From NCBI RefSeq assembly GCF_024623455.1, contig NZ_JANIPJ010000010.1, positions 49,195-113,194 of the forward strand: a stretch of 64,000 nt of DNA. Reading direction: 5' to 3'. The stretch comes from Paenibacillus soyae. Lineage in GTDB: Bacteria > Bacillota > Bacilli > Paenibacillales > Paenibacillaceae. Below are positions 34,362 to 42,999 of this stretch, piece after piece (the first letter of the stretch is position 1; every line of letters begins with the position of its first letter). The notes beneath the pieces were generated by a model, which saw only the letters and a list, made by a program, of their open reading frames with translations, had not been told where the DNA came from and searched no databases. The position numbers were made by a program, and so were the translations under genes.

Positions 34362-36128
34362 ATGGCTACCAAGTCCTACATCAAAGACTATCCCAGGCCG
34401 CAGTTCGTGCGCGGCGATTGGCATAATCTGAACGGCGAATGGGATTTCCGCTTCGACGACGCCAATGCCGGCGAACGCGAGAAGTGGCAGGAGACGTTCC
34501 AGGAAACGCACAAAATCAACGTTCCATTCACGTACGAGACGAAAGCGAGCGGCATAGGCACCCAAGAGTTCCATCCTTACGTTTGGTACAGCCGGACGAT
34601 CGCCGTGCCGAAGGAAGCCGAAGGGAAGCGGGCGATCCTCCATTTCCAAGCGGTGGACTACGACGCCAAAGTGTGGGTGAACGGCGTGCTGGCAGGCGGC
34701 CATCAAGGCGGCTACGCGGCTTTTTCGGTCGATATGACGCCGTACCTCGCGTTCGGGGCCGACAACCGGATTACGGTCAAGGTCGCGGACAGCGACAGCT
34801 GTTACCAGCCTCGGGGCAAGCAGCGCTGGACCCCGGACAATTTCGAATGCTTCTACGTCCAGACGACGGGCATCTGGCAGACCGTGTGGATGGAGTACGT
34901 GGAGGAGCAGCGGCTGGACGCGGTGAAAATAACGCCGGATCTCGACCGCCATATCGTGCGCTTCGATTACGAAGTGAACGGCGTCGAAGGAGGCGGCGGC
35001 GATCTGACGCTGGAGGCGGTCGTGACGTTCAAGGGCAAGCCGGTGAAGCGGGTCGCTCTGGCGATCGACCGTCCGTGCCTCTCCGTGGAGGTCGACCTTC
35101 ACCATGAGGCGAACGGTCCGTGGAAGCGGGCGTATTGGTCGCCCGCCCGGCCGAACCTGTACGACGTGGAGTTCGTGCTGACCTCGGGCGGAAGGGTCGT
35201 AGACCGGGTGCTCTCGTATTTCGGCATGCGCAAAATATCGATCGAAAACGGCAAGGTGCTGCTGAATAACGTGCCGGTGTACCAGCGTCTTATCCTGGAT
35301 CAGGGCTATTGGACCGACAGCCATCTGACCCCGCCTAGCGAAGAAGCCTTGATCGAGGACATCGACTTGATCATGCAGATGGGCTACAACGGCGTGCGCA
35401 AGCATATGAAGATCGAGGACGCCCGGTTCCTGTACTGGTGCGACGTGAAAGGGCTGCTCGTCTGGTCGGAGATGGCGGCGACCTTCGAATTCCACGACCG
35501 CGCGGTGAACGCGTTCACGAAGGAATGGCTCGAGATTATCAAGCAGCAGCATAACCATCCGAGCATCATCACGTGGGTGCCGTTCAACGAGTCGTGGGGC
35601 ATCGGGAACATCCTTCGCGACAAGCGGCAGCAGAAGTTCACCGAAGGCATCTACCACCTGACCAAGTCGTTCGATCCGCATCGGCCGGTCATTACGAACG
35701 ATGGCTGGGAGCATACCGTCTCGGATATCATTACGCTGCACGATTACGTCGCGACCGGGGAAGGGTTCCTGAAGCGTTATGCGGATAACAAGGATGCGAT
35801 CATGTCCCGCGAAACGACCTGCAACCAATGGAAATACGCTTTGGCCGAGGGCTACGAGTACAAAGGACAGCCGATCATCATCAGCGAATTCGGCGGCATC
35901 GCGTTCCAGTCGGACAAAGGCTGGGGCTACGGCGAGCAGGTCGCCTCGGAGGAGGCGTTCATGGAGCGGTTCCGGGGCATCACGCAGGCGATCAAATCCG
36001 TCGATTATATTTGCGGATACTGCTATACGCAGGTGACCGACGTACAACAAGAGATTAATGGACTGCTCACGGAGGATCGCAAGCCGAAGGTGCCTCTGGA
36101 GCAAATAAGAGAAGTGAATCTCGGCTGA
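34362..36128 (+). CDS. Glycoside hydrolase family 2 protein
   Basis: This 588-residue cytoplasmic GH2 enzyme has an N-terminal sugar-binding jelly roll (about 5-190, with GHQGGYAAFSVDMTPYL), an Ig-like domain (about 190-290) and a TIM barrel. The acid/base is Glu410 (PFNESWGIGN) and the nucleophile Glu509 (IIISEFGGIAF). Start: AGGAGG is 7 nt before the ATG at 34362; the frame is open further upstream but lies inside the GH51 gene. It is shorter than classical LacZ and lacks the C-terminal domains. Linked genes suggest removal of galactose or arabinopyranose side chains; specificity is unknown. A terminator follows. Confidence 0.9.
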   Translation: MATKSYIKDYPRPQFVRGDWHNLNGEWDFRFDDANAGEREKWQETFQETHKINVPFTYETKASGIGTQEFHPYVWYSRTIAVPKEAEGKRAILHFQAVDYDAKVWVNGVLAGGHQGGYAAFSVDMTPYLAFGADNRITVKVADSDSCYQPRGKQRWTPDNFECFYVQTTGIWQTVWMEYVEEQRLDAVKITPDLDRHIVRFDYEVNGVEGGGGDLTLEAVVTFKGKPVKRVALAIDRPCLSVEVDLHHEANGPWKRAYWSPARPNLYDVEFVLTSGGRVVDRVLSYFGMRKISIENGKVLLNNVPVYQRLILDQGYWTDSHLTPPSEEALIEDIDLIMQMGYNGVRKHMKIEDARFLYWCDVKGLLVWSEMAATFEFHDRAVNAFTKEWLEIIKQQHNHPSIITWVPFNESWGIGNILRDKRQQKFTEGIYHLTKSFDPHRPVITNDGWEHTVSDIITLHDYVATGEGFLKRYADNKDAIMSRETTCNQWKYALAEGYEYKGQPIIISEFGGIAFQSDKGWGYGEQVASEEAFMERFRGITQAIKSVDYICGYCYTQVTDVQQEINGLLTEDRKPKVPLEQIREVNLG

Positions 36129-36147
36129 CCATCCTCGCCGAGAGGAG

Positions 36148-36190
36148 AAGAGCCGGGTCTGCGATGGGCAGATCCGGCTCTTTGATTTGG
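36148..36190. terminator. Terminator after the GH51-GH2 genes
   Basis: AAGAGCCGGGTCTGC pairs with GGCAGATCCGGCTCTT around a 4-nt loop (one internal mismatch), then TTTGATTTGG. The stem can serve both the plus-strand operon and the convergent membrane-protein gene. Confidence 0.85.
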
Positions 36191-36208
36191 TAACGCTAGG
36201 CAATGGAT

Positions 36209-36979
36209 CTAGTACGGAGGCGCGTCGCCGCCGCTGCCTTTGGAAGCCATGCCCCTGCGCGTGACCACATACGTGAACCATCGGCTGCCTTCGTCTTGTC
36301 CATCCTTGTTCCATTGCTCCCGGAACGTCACCTCGTATTTCTCGCGACCCGTGGTGACGACGCTCGTTTCCCTCGTTACCGTATAGCCGCTGAGCACGGT
36401 TTGCGCCGAGCCGGCTTGCTTGGGGAAGACGTCCGTTACGGTGCCCTGACCGTCGGTTGCGAAGGCGACGGCGTCCGCTTCCGTGAACGGAGCCTGCTCC
36501 CCGGGCCCGTCGCCTAGGCTGGAGAAGAATCCAAGACCGGCGATAGCCGCGATGGGGACGGCGATCGCGATCGTGATCGCCGGCTTCCGCCAGCCTCGGG
36601 CGAAGACGGTTTCCAGCAGGCGATCCGCCCCGAAGAAGAGCAGCGCCCCGGCCGCGCACGACAGAATGAATCCCGTCGATCCGAAGGGAAGCGCGAACAA
36701 GGCGCCGAAGAGCATATGTCCCGCGCATGACGCCAGCATGCGTGCCGTGCTGCCGTTCCGAACCCATCTGCGCGTGACGAAGTCCATCGCCATGGATACG
36801 AGCGAGCCGTATAGGAGCACGATGGGGAACACGTACAGGCTGATGAAGGAGATCCACTGCATCAGCTCGCCGAACCTTGGGAACATGTCCGGATGATCCG
36901 CACCCGTCAGCAGCAGCGAGTAATAGATGACTATGGCGAACGACGTGAGGTATGCGCTGAGCGCTTTGCGTAAGAGCAT
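36209..36979 (-). CDS. Membrane protein of unknown function, paralogue of the 16371 gene
   Basis: This 256-residue protein has five predicted transmembrane helices in its first 155 residues, then an extracytoplasmic C-terminal half (about 160-256) without membrane segments. The GSLVS...GHMLFGALFA region resembles the protein at 16371-16820. There, the extracytoplasmic part is encoded by a separate gene (16822-17280), so this may be a fused version of the same system. AAGGAGG precedes the ATG. It is monocistronic. No named family recognised. Confidence 0.7.
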   Translation of the reverse strand: MLLRKALSAYLTSFAIVIYYSLLLTGADHPDMFPRFGELMQWISFISLYVFPIVLLYGSLVSMAMDFVTRRWVRNGSTARMLASCAGHMLFGALFALPFGSTGFILSCAAGALLFFGADRLLETVFARGWRKPAITIAIAVPIAAIAGLGFFSSLGDGPGEQAPFTEADAVAFATDGQGTVTDVFPKQAGSAQTVLSGYTVTRETSVVTTGREKYEVTFREQWNKDGQDEGSRWFTYVVTRRGMASKGSGGDAPPY

Positions 36980-37009
36980 AAGGTCCTCCTTGACCGGTAT
37001 ACAGGCTGG

Positions 37010-37040
37010 AAAACAAAAAGCCGCGCAGCGGAGCGCGGGG
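37010..37040 (-). terminator. Terminator of the carbonic anhydrase gene
   Basis: On the minus strand CCGCGC and GCGCGG pair around TCCGCT, followed by CTTTTTGTTTTC. It lies 33 bp after the carbonic anhydrase stop codon. Confidence 0.8.
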
Positions 37041-37072
37041 CTCCGGCATGTGCAGCCTTCTTCTTGTTGCGG

Positions 37073-37651
37073 TTAATTCGTTTCTGCTTCTTCCCTGTAA
37101 TCCTCGACGAGCAGCTCGAGCTCGCCGGTTGTCGGGTGAATAATAAGTCCGTGTACGGGAATGCTCTTCGGGAGCAAAGGATGGCTGCGAATGATGCGGA
37201 CGCTGTGCATGACACCTTCTTCGGGGCTGTTGAAGCCTTTCAGGAATTTGTCCATGCGAATGCCGGCTTTCTCGAGCGTCTCGACCGCGAGCGGGTCGAT
37301 GCCGTGCTCGCTGAACTTGGCTACCATGCCGCTTGCATCCAGGTTCGTCATGCCGCAGCCGTGATGGCCGATGACGAGCACCTCGCGCGCGCCAAGCTCG
37401 TATACGGCGACAAGAATGCTCCGCATCGCGCTGCCGAACGGCTGGGTCAGGATGGCGCCGGCGTTCTTGATGAACTTCGCGTCGCCGTTCCGAAGATTAA
37501 GCGCTTTGGGCAGAAGCTCCACGAGACGGGTATCCATGCAGGTGAGAATGGCGAGCTTCTTCTCCGGGAACTTGTCCGTCAAATAGGCTTCGTATTGCTT
37601 TTCTTCGACGAATTGCTTGTTGAACGAAAGCATGTCATGCAAAGTAGACAT
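37073..37651 (-). CDS. Beta-class carbonic anhydrase
   Basis: This 192-residue zinc enzyme interconverts CO2 and bicarbonate. The zinc site is Cys38 in CMDTR (with the Asp40-Arg42 dyad), His96 and Cys99 in GHHGCGM. Length and layout fit the short beta class found in Bacillota. AGGAGGAG precedes the ATG. It is transcribed alone, divergently from the SRPBCC/ArsR pair. The cytoplasmic role is probably bicarbonate supply for carboxylases. Confidence 0.95.
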   Translation of the reverse strand: MSTLHDMLSFNKQFVEEKQYEAYLTDKFPEKKLAILTCMDTRLVELLPKALNLRNGDAKFIKNAGAILTQPFGSAMRSILVAVYELGAREVLVIGHHGCGMTNLDASGMVAKFSEHGIDPLAVETLEKAGIRMDKFLKGFNSPEEGVMHSVRIIRSHPLLPKSIPVHGLIIHPTTGELELLVEDYREEAETN

Positions 37652-37750
37652 AGGTAAATCTCCTCCTTCTCCATTGGGGCAATACGCTAAAGCAATATCT
37701 TTTTTTATTTATTATTCATATAAAGTCCGCTTTCGTCAAATGAAGATGGG

Positions 37751-37805
37751 TTGACATGAAACCAAAGGGTTTCGTATAATCAAAAACGTGAAACCAAATG
37801 GTTTC
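37751..37805 (+). promoter_or_regulatory. Promoter with two ArsR-type operators
   Basis: TTGACA (37751-37756) and TATAAT (37775-37780) with an 18-bp spacer form a near-consensus promoter. GAAACC-N4-GGTTTC occurs twice, at 37758-37773 inside the spacer and at 37790-37805 just after the -10 box. Their centres are 32 bp apart, about three helix turns. They are very likely binding sites of the ArsR-family repressor encoded at 38324. Confidence 0.85.
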
Positions 37806-37888
37806 GCAATGGCGCCTAATGAAATGAAATAATGTTGGGTTAGACGCGAGTATAAACAGGGATTTCAAAATATGGAGGATGGAAAACG

Positions 37889-38323
37889 ATGACAAACCCT
37901 AATCAAGAATCGCCGAGCAAGCTGGAGGATGTGGTCAAGACGGTCACCATGAAGGCGCCGATCGCAAAAGTATGGAATGCCGTTGCTACGGCGGATGGCA
38001 TAGCGGCATGGTTCATGCCGAACGACTTCGAGCCGGTGCTCGGGCACGAATTCCACTTGAATGCGGGACCGTTCGGCCAGTCGCCTTGCAAAGTGCTGGA
38101 GCTGGATCCGCCGCATCGGCTTGTTTTCTCATGGGACAAGGATTGGACGGTAACGTTCCAGCTAGAGGAGACGGAAGAGGGCACGCGGTTCACGCTTACG
38201 CACGGCGGCTGGGACGAGAACACGGCGACGGCCTTCGGCGAGAAGCATTCGGTTGTTAGAGAGAGAATGGCAGGCGGCTGGGTCGGCATTGTGCAGAAGC
38301 TCGTTACGGTGGTTGAAGGTTAA
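37889..38323 (+). CDS. SRPBCC (AHSA1-like) domain protein
   Basis: This 144-residue protein has a START/SRPBCC ligand-binding fold of the AHSA1 type. It has a start pattern TVTMKAPIAKVWNAVATADGIAAWFMP and a C-terminal helix GGWVGIVQKLVTVVEG. Such proteins form a hydrophobic pocket and are often paired with ArsR-type repressors in Bacillota. TATGGAGGA precedes the ATG. The repressor gene starts on the base after its stop. The pocket ligand is unknown; the protein may bind or modify the molecule that relieves repression. Confidence 0.88.
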   Translation: MTNPNQESPSKLEDVVKTVTMKAPIAKVWNAVATADGIAAWFMPNDFEPVLGHEFHLNAGPFGQSPCKVLELDPPHRLVFSWDKDWTVTFQLEETEEGTRFTLTHGGWDENTATAFGEKHSVVRERMAGGWVGIVQKLVTVVEG

Positions 38324-38650
38324 ATGGGCGAGGCGCTGCAGAAGCACGACGTCTTCCAGGCGATCGCCGATCCGACGCGGCGGAGGCTGCTTCATCTGTT
38401 AAGCGACGGCGAGATGCCCGTCACCGCCATTAGCGGTCAATTCACGATGAGCCGCACGGCGGTGTCCAAGCATTTGCGGATTCTCGCGGAGGCGGGGCTG
38501 GTGAAGGACCGCAAGGTCGGACGCGAGACGAGGTACAGGCTGGACCCGGAGCCGCTCCGCGAGCTGCAGCGATGGCTGCGTTATTTCGAGCAGTATTGGG
38601 ATAACAAGCTGATGGCGCTGAAGCTGTTCGTGGAGGACGGCGAGGAATAG
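38324..38650 (+). CDS. ArsR-family transcriptional repressor
   Basis: This 108-residue winged-helix regulator has the recognition region FTMSRTAVSKHLRILAEAGLV and wing KVGRETRYRLD. It lacks the CxC metal motif of arsenic or zinc sensors, so it is the metal-independent kind usually linked to SRPBCC proteins. Its start codon abuts the stop of the SRPBCC gene, so translation is coupled. The two GAAACC-N4-GGTTTC sites at the operon promoter point to autorepression. Confidence 0.93.
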   Translation: MGEALQKHDVFQAIADPTRRRLLHLLSDGEMPVTAISGQFTMSRTAVSKHLRILAEAGLVKDRKVGRETRYRLDPEPLRELQRWLRYFEQYWDNKLMALKLFVEDGEE

Positions 38651-38672
38651 AGTCGTGTGGATCAAAAAAAAG

Positions 38673-38733
38673 GAAAGACCCGCGGGCAACGCGCTTTTGT
38701 GAGTCAAAAGCGCGTCGCAACGGCGGGTCTTTT
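38673..38733. terminator. Bidirectional two-stem terminator
   Basis: An outer stem AAGACCCGC/GCGGGTCTT encloses a perfect inner stem CGCGCTTTTG/CAAAAGCGCG. T runs lie on both sides. It separates the arsR operon from the convergent mqnD gene, which ends 19 bp away. Confidence 0.88.
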
Positions 38734-38751
38734 CGGTTTGCGGCGGCAAAG

Positions 38752-39612
38752 CTACGCTCGCAGCAAGCCGAGATCGAATGCCGGCACGAGCCCCTGTTCG
38801 GCTGCTCGGCCGAGCAGCGCTTCGATGGCGCCATACCCGTCCTCGCCCAGATCGCGGCTGAACGCGTTCACGTACAGCTCGATATGCGACTTGGCGACGT
38901 CGACGGACAGCTCCTGCGCGTGCTCCATGACGTAGGCAGCCGAAGCTTCCGGATGCTCCCAAGCGTAGTCGAGCGAAGCGCGGATCCAGCCGCTAATCGT
39001 CTCGGCGTTGATCGGAAGCGACCGGCGAGCGATAATCGCGCCGAGAGGGATCGGCAAGCCGGTGTCGGCTTCCCACCAGCTGCCAAGGTCCTGCAGCATT
39101 TGCAGACCGTACTGCTGGTAGGTAAATCTGGCCTCGTGTATGACGAGCCCCGCGTCGATCTTGCCGTCTCTTACGGCAGGCATGATCTCGTGGAACGGCA
39201 TGACGACGATTTCCCCAACGCCGCCCGGCACTTGCTGAGCCGCCCACAGCCGGAACAGCAGGTACGCGGTGGAACGCTCGCTCGGAACGGCTACCCGCTT
39301 GCCGGATAGAGAAGAGGCGTCCGCCGCTTCTTTCGCGAGAACGAGCGGACCGCAGCCGCGGCCGAGCGCTCCGCCGCAAGGCAGCAGCCGGTAATCTTCG
39401 AGTACCCAGGGCAGGGCGGCGTACGAAATCTTCATAACGTCCGGGCCTTCGCGCCGCGCGGCCAGATGGTTGGTAATATCGATATCGGCGTAGGTGACGT
39501 CGAGCGGGGGAGCTCCGGGGACAAGCCCATGCGCCCACGCGTGGAATATAAAGGTATCGTTCGGACAGGGAGAGAATGCGATCGGTAACGTCTTGCTGCT
39601 GGTGATGCTCAT
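38752..39612 (-). CDS. mqnD: 1,4-dihydroxy-6-naphthoate synthase (futalosine pathway)
   Basis: This 286-residue MqnA/MqnD-family enzyme converts cyclic dehypoxanthine futalosine to 1,4-dihydroxy-6-naphthoate in menaquinone biosynthesis. MqnD features are the N-terminal FSPCPNDTFIFHAW and the DITNHLAARRE and KISYAALPWV segments. The ribosome binding site AAGGAGG lies 10 nt before the ATG at 39612. It follows mqnB by 12 bp in one operon. The presence of both indicates the futalosine route rather than the classical Men route. Confidence 0.95.
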   Translation of the reverse strand: MSITSSKTLPIAFSPCPNDTFIFHAWAHGLVPGAPPLDVTYADIDITNHLAARREGPDVMKISYAALPWVLEDYRLLPCGGALGRGCGPLVLAKEAADASSLSGKRVAVPSERSTAYLLFRLWAAQQVPGGVGEIVVMPFHEIMPAVRDGKIDAGLVIHEARFTYQQYGLQMLQDLGSWWEADTGLPIPLGAIIARRSLPINAETISGWIRASLDYAWEHPEASAAYVMEHAQELSVDVAKSHIELYVNAFSRDLGEDGYGAIEALLGRAAEQGLVPAFDLGLLRA

Positions 39613-39624
39613 GCTGATGCCTCC

Positions 39625-40365
39625 TTACTTGATGTGGACTGCTATGGCGCGAAAAGCGGCTTCGAGCGCCTGAAGCGCTTCGCCGATGCGCCAAGCCGCG
39701 CGGTCTCTTGGACCTACGGCATTGGAAATGGCGCGCAGCTCCGTCACGGGAATGCCAAGCTGCGCGGCGGCCGTGGCGACGCCGAAGCCCTCCATGCCTT
39801 CGGAGGCGGCGCCGGGCACCAGCTCGGCGCGGAGAGCTGCCGTCGCGGCCGTGCCGGTAGCCGACGACACCGTGATGACCGGCGCGTGAATGGCTCCGAG
39901 CCCGGCGCGTAGCAGAGCGGCGAGCAGGCGCTCGTTCCAAGCGTGATTGGCATCTACGCGGGCCGACCCGAAGCCGAGCTCGTCTACGCTGAGGAAGCCT
40001 GGCGCCTCCGGCGTCTCTGCGCCGAGATCGGCCGACACGATGCGGTCGGACAGGACGAGCGAGCCGATCTCCGCTTGGCCGACGAAGCCGCCGCCAATGC
40101 CGGCGCTGACGACAAGGTCATAAGTCGCGGCCGCCCGAGCTAGCGCGAGCGCCGTGCTCGCGGCGGCCGACGCGGGGCCGACGCCGGCAGCGATGGCGTC
40201 GAACGCGGCGGCCGGGGAGCCGCCGGGAGCTCCGGCTATACCCCGAAGCACCGCATCGCGCTCCGCTTCGACCGCGGTCACGACGAGAATGCGAGGCTTT
40301 GCCGGCTCGCGGGATCCGGCCGCAGAGGGCGAACCCGCTAAAGGATGGGAATCCTCAAACGTCAT
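39625..40365 (-). CDS. mqnB: Futalosine hydrolase
   Basis: This 246-residue nucleoside-phosphorylase-fold hydrolase removes hypoxanthine from futalosine. Motifs are VVTAVEAERDAVLRG, AAGVGPASAAAST, VVSAGIGGGFVG, a GMEGFGVATAA substrate loop with its conserved Glu, and a C-terminal RAISNAVGPRDR. Start: GGAG lies 10 nt before the ATG at 40365. The N-terminus has a Ser/Pro/Ala-rich extension of about 20 residues before the fold. It is the first gene of the operon with mqnD. Confidence 0.94.
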   Translation of the reverse strand: MTFEDSHPLAGSPSAAGSREPAKPRILVVTAVEAERDAVLRGIAGAPGGSPAAAFDAIAAGVGPASAAASTALALARAAATYDLVVSAGIGGGFVGQAEIGSLVLSDRIVSADLGAETPEAPGFLSVDELGFGSARVDANHAWNERLLAALLRAGLGAIHAPVITVSSATGTAATAALRAELVPGAASEGMEGFGVATAAAQLGIPVTELRAISNAVGPRDRAAWRIGEALQALEAAFRAIAVHIK

Positions 40366-40641
40366 ATCGTACACTCCTTTCAACACATGATGATACTTGC
40401 AAGTCAACCGGCAGATAACCTTCGCCTAACCGCCGTTTGGCTTGCGCTTACGCGCACGAGTAGATCGATTCCGCCGACTAACCTGCGCAATAGCGACATA
40501 AGCCATCGTTACCGCCCCCGCCAGCCCGTCTTTGTCGTCAATAACGATGCCAAACATCGTTATTGTCTGGCGGCGCCACCAACGGAAGGCGCAACAACGA
40601 CGAAAGCAGCAGGGGAAGCGCCGCCGCTCCCCATGCTGCTC
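40366..40641. other. Intergenic region with perfect hairpin
   Basis: CAATAACGATG (40539-40549) and CATCGTTATTG (40555-40565) form an 11-bp perfect stem with a 5-nt loop. CCGCCAG and CTGGCGG further out can extend it. It lies between the histidine kinase stop (40642) and mqnB on the minus strand. No T run follows, so it may be a structural or regulatory element rather than a strong terminator. A 43-codon frame (40426-40557) begins in the hairpin but has no ribosome binding site. Confidence 0.6.
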
Positions 40642-42930
40642 CTAAGCCGCCGCCTCAATCCGGGCCGGCAGCCGGATCTCGACGCAGGTGCCTTCGCCCA
40701 GCTTGCTGGCGAAGGTCATGGTGCCGCCGTGACCCGCGATGATTTGCTGGCAGATCATGACGCCGAGTCCATTGCCGTGAGTCTTGCGCGTGAAGAACGG
40801 CTCGCCGATTCGCGAGAGGTCCTCCGGCGAGATGCCGACCCCTTGATCGATGAAGCGCAGCAGCACTTCGCCGCCGTTCTCGGCCGCGCCGATCTCGATC
40901 CGGAGCTCGCCGCCGCGTTCGGCCATCGATTCGAGGCCGTTTTTGACCACATTGACGAACACCTGCTTCAGCTGATTGCCCACGCCCGCGACGTCCGGAA
41001 TAGAATCCGACAGCTCATGTACCGCGAACCCTACTCCGTTCTTCTTCACCTCCGAGTCCATCAGCATCAAAATATCGCTTATAAGCGAGCTTACCTGGAA
41101 GGAGTCCGTGCGGGTCACCGCCGGCTTGGAGAATACAAGGAACTCGCTGACGATCCGGTTAATCTGATCCAGCTCGGACAGCATGACATCCAGATGCGAG
41201 GGCGAGATGGATCCGACTTGCTTCTGCAGCTGAACGAAGCCGCGAATCGTCGTCAGCGGATTGCGAACCTCATGCGCGACGCCCGCCGCGAGCTGTCCGA
41301 CGACGGCAAGCTTCTCGGAGCGGCGGATCATCTCCTCGGCTTGCTTCCTCGACGTGATGTTCCGCGTGATAGTCGCGATCGCCACGATTCGGTCCTCCTC
41401 GTCGCGAATGGAGGAGATGGTCATGCTGACGTCGATGCTCCCGCCATCCCGCGTATAATGGACCGTCTCGTAATCCGTGACGGAGCCGCCGTTCTTCACG
41501 GCTTCGAACAGCTCCTTATGCGCGGCGAGATGCTCCTGAGGCACGTAATTCGGAATCCAGCCGACCGCTTCCGCCGCGCTCCATCCGTAGATCGTTTCGA
41601 ACGCATGGTTAACCTGCTGGATGCGGCCATCCAAATTCACGACATGGATCGCATCTGACGTGTGTCCCACGAACGATTCCAGATACTGCTTCGTGTGCTG
41701 CAGCTCGCGAGCCGCATCTTGCAGCTGCGTCGTATATTTATGCAAATTGACGCCCATCGAATTGACGCGCGCGGCCAACGTGCCGAGCTCGTCTTTGTTG
41801 CGGATCGTGATTGTGGCCTCGAAATGGCCGGCCGCGATCGCGTTAACCTTCTGGATAATCTGATTCATCGATCGGAGCATATATCCCGCGATAAAATAAC
41901 TCGCCGCCATCGTAAACAACACGAGGCCGATCGAGATCATGGAGTGAACGAGCAGCTGATCGCGAAGGGGAGCTTCCAGCTCCTTTCTGTCGAACGTAAC
42001 CCCGATGACGTAAGGCTTGTCCGCCTGAATCGGGACGAACGCGCGGATCAGCTCCTTGCCGCCGGCGGCGAATGTCGAAGTAACAAGCTCGTCGCTGTTC
42101 AGGGCATTCTGGATGTCGACTGTATCCCCGGAGGGATTCTTGAACGTATAGCTGCCGAACGGAATGTCGCGCACGTCCAGATTGTAGACGGGAATGCCCT
42201 TCTTCATCTTGATGATCGGCTTACTCCCGAAATACTGAGGATCGAAGGCCGCGATTTCGAGCACGCTCTTGCGCTGATCCGCGAGCTTCTGGATGACCTC
42301 GTTCGTCCCGTTGACGATATCGTAGCTGAAATTGTCGGCCGCGTTCACGATCGTGTTGATCATGTAATTCGCGCTGCCGTCATAGTAATAGCCCCACTTG
42401 TTGATCTCCGACGGATCCGACACGGCAAAATTGATCGGGCCCGACCAATAATGCGGCAGCGTCTGTCCGCGTCCGACATCGACGGGCTTCCGATCGAATA
42501 GCTGATGGAAAGCCCTATCCCAATAATCCCAAGTCGCGGACCGCATGCCGACCTCGTCGGGATTAGAGGATTTGACCGACTGCACCTCGCCGTCGATGCG
42601 CTGCCAGAGCGTAATGTCGTCGAGGCCAAGCTCCTCGCTGACTTCCCGAAGCTGCTCGCTGCTAACCTGTCCGATATCCGGATCCAGCTTCAGCTGGGCG
42701 GCTATAGCGGCCATGCGAAGCTTCTCGCCGAGCTCGGCGTCCATAGAGACGCGGGCCTCCTCGAGCGTCTCGAGCGTCAGCACAAGCTGCTTGGCGATCG
42801 ACTGCGTACGCTGATCGAGAGCGGACTCTTGAGCGGCTTTCGAAGAAAGATAGGAAAATATAATATTCAGGGCCAGAATGACAGCCACGATGATGGAGAT
42901 GGAGACGGAGAGCTTGGCTTTGATGGACAT
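40642..42930 (-). CDS. Sensor histidine kinase (extracytoplasmic sensor, HAMP, PAS, HisKA, HATPase)
   Basis: This 762-residue membrane kinase has TM1 (about 8-30), a large extracytoplasmic sensor (about 31-328), TM2 (about 330-352), HAMP (about 353-405), PAS (about 420-540), HisKA (GVAHEVRNPLTTIRGF with the phosphoacceptor His) and HATPase_c with GVGISPEDL and GNGLGVMIC. The catalytic half resembles the orphan Kin-type sporulation kinases of Bacillota. No response regulator is adjacent, so it may feed a phosphorelay. GGGAGGG lies 7 nt before the ATG. The sensor region shows a WDYWDRAF segment reminiscent of CHASE4, but this is not certain. Confidence 0.92.
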   Translation of the reverse strand: MSIKAKLSVSISIIVAVILALNIIFSYLSSKAAQESALDQRTQSIAKQLVLTLETLEEARVSMDAELGEKLRMAAIAAQLKLDPDIGQVSSEQLREVSEELGLDDITLWQRIDGEVQSVKSSNPDEVGMRSATWDYWDRAFHQLFDRKPVDVGRGQTLPHYWSGPINFAVSDPSEINKWGYYYDGSANYMINTIVNAADNFSYDIVNGTNEVIQKLADQRKSVLEIAAFDPQYFGSKPIIKMKKGIPVYNLDVRDIPFGSYTFKNPSGDTVDIQNALNSDELVTSTFAAGGKELIRAFVPIQADKPYVIGVTFDRKELEAPLRDQLLVHSMISIGLVLFTMAASYFIAGYMLRSMNQIIQKVNAIAAGHFEATITIRNKDELGTLAARVNSMGVNLHKYTTQLQDAARELQHTKQYLESFVGHTSDAIHVVNLDGRIQQVNHAFETIYGWSAAEAVGWIPNYVPQEHLAAHKELFEAVKNGGSVTDYETVHYTRDGGSIDVSMTISSIRDEEDRIVAIATITRNITSRKQAEEMIRRSEKLAVVGQLAAGVAHEVRNPLTTIRGFVQLQKQVGSISPSHLDVMLSELDQINRIVSEFLVFSKPAVTRTDSFQVSSLISDILMLMDSEVKKNGVGFAVHELSDSIPDVAGVGNQLKQVFVNVVKNGLESMAERGGELRIEIGAAENGGEVLLRFIDQGVGISPEDLSRIGEPFFTRKTHGNGLGVMICQQIIAGHGGTMTFASKLGEGTCVEIRLPARIEAAA

Positions 42931-42999
42931 GAAAGTCCCTCCCTGCGGATTCTAAGTTGCTACCTACAACAATTAGACAACGCAAGGGGAAAATCCTGT

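Noticed and set aside
34308-37049. Very long minus-strand open frame (over 900 codons) opposite the GH2 gene
   Set aside because: Residue content is typical of an antisense frame in GC-rich coding DNA; the GH2 gene on the plus strand has full catalytic motifs.
40426-40557. Small 43-codon minus-strand frame between the histidine kinase and mqnB
   Set aside because: It starts inside a perfect hairpin, has no ribosome binding site and shows no recognisable content.
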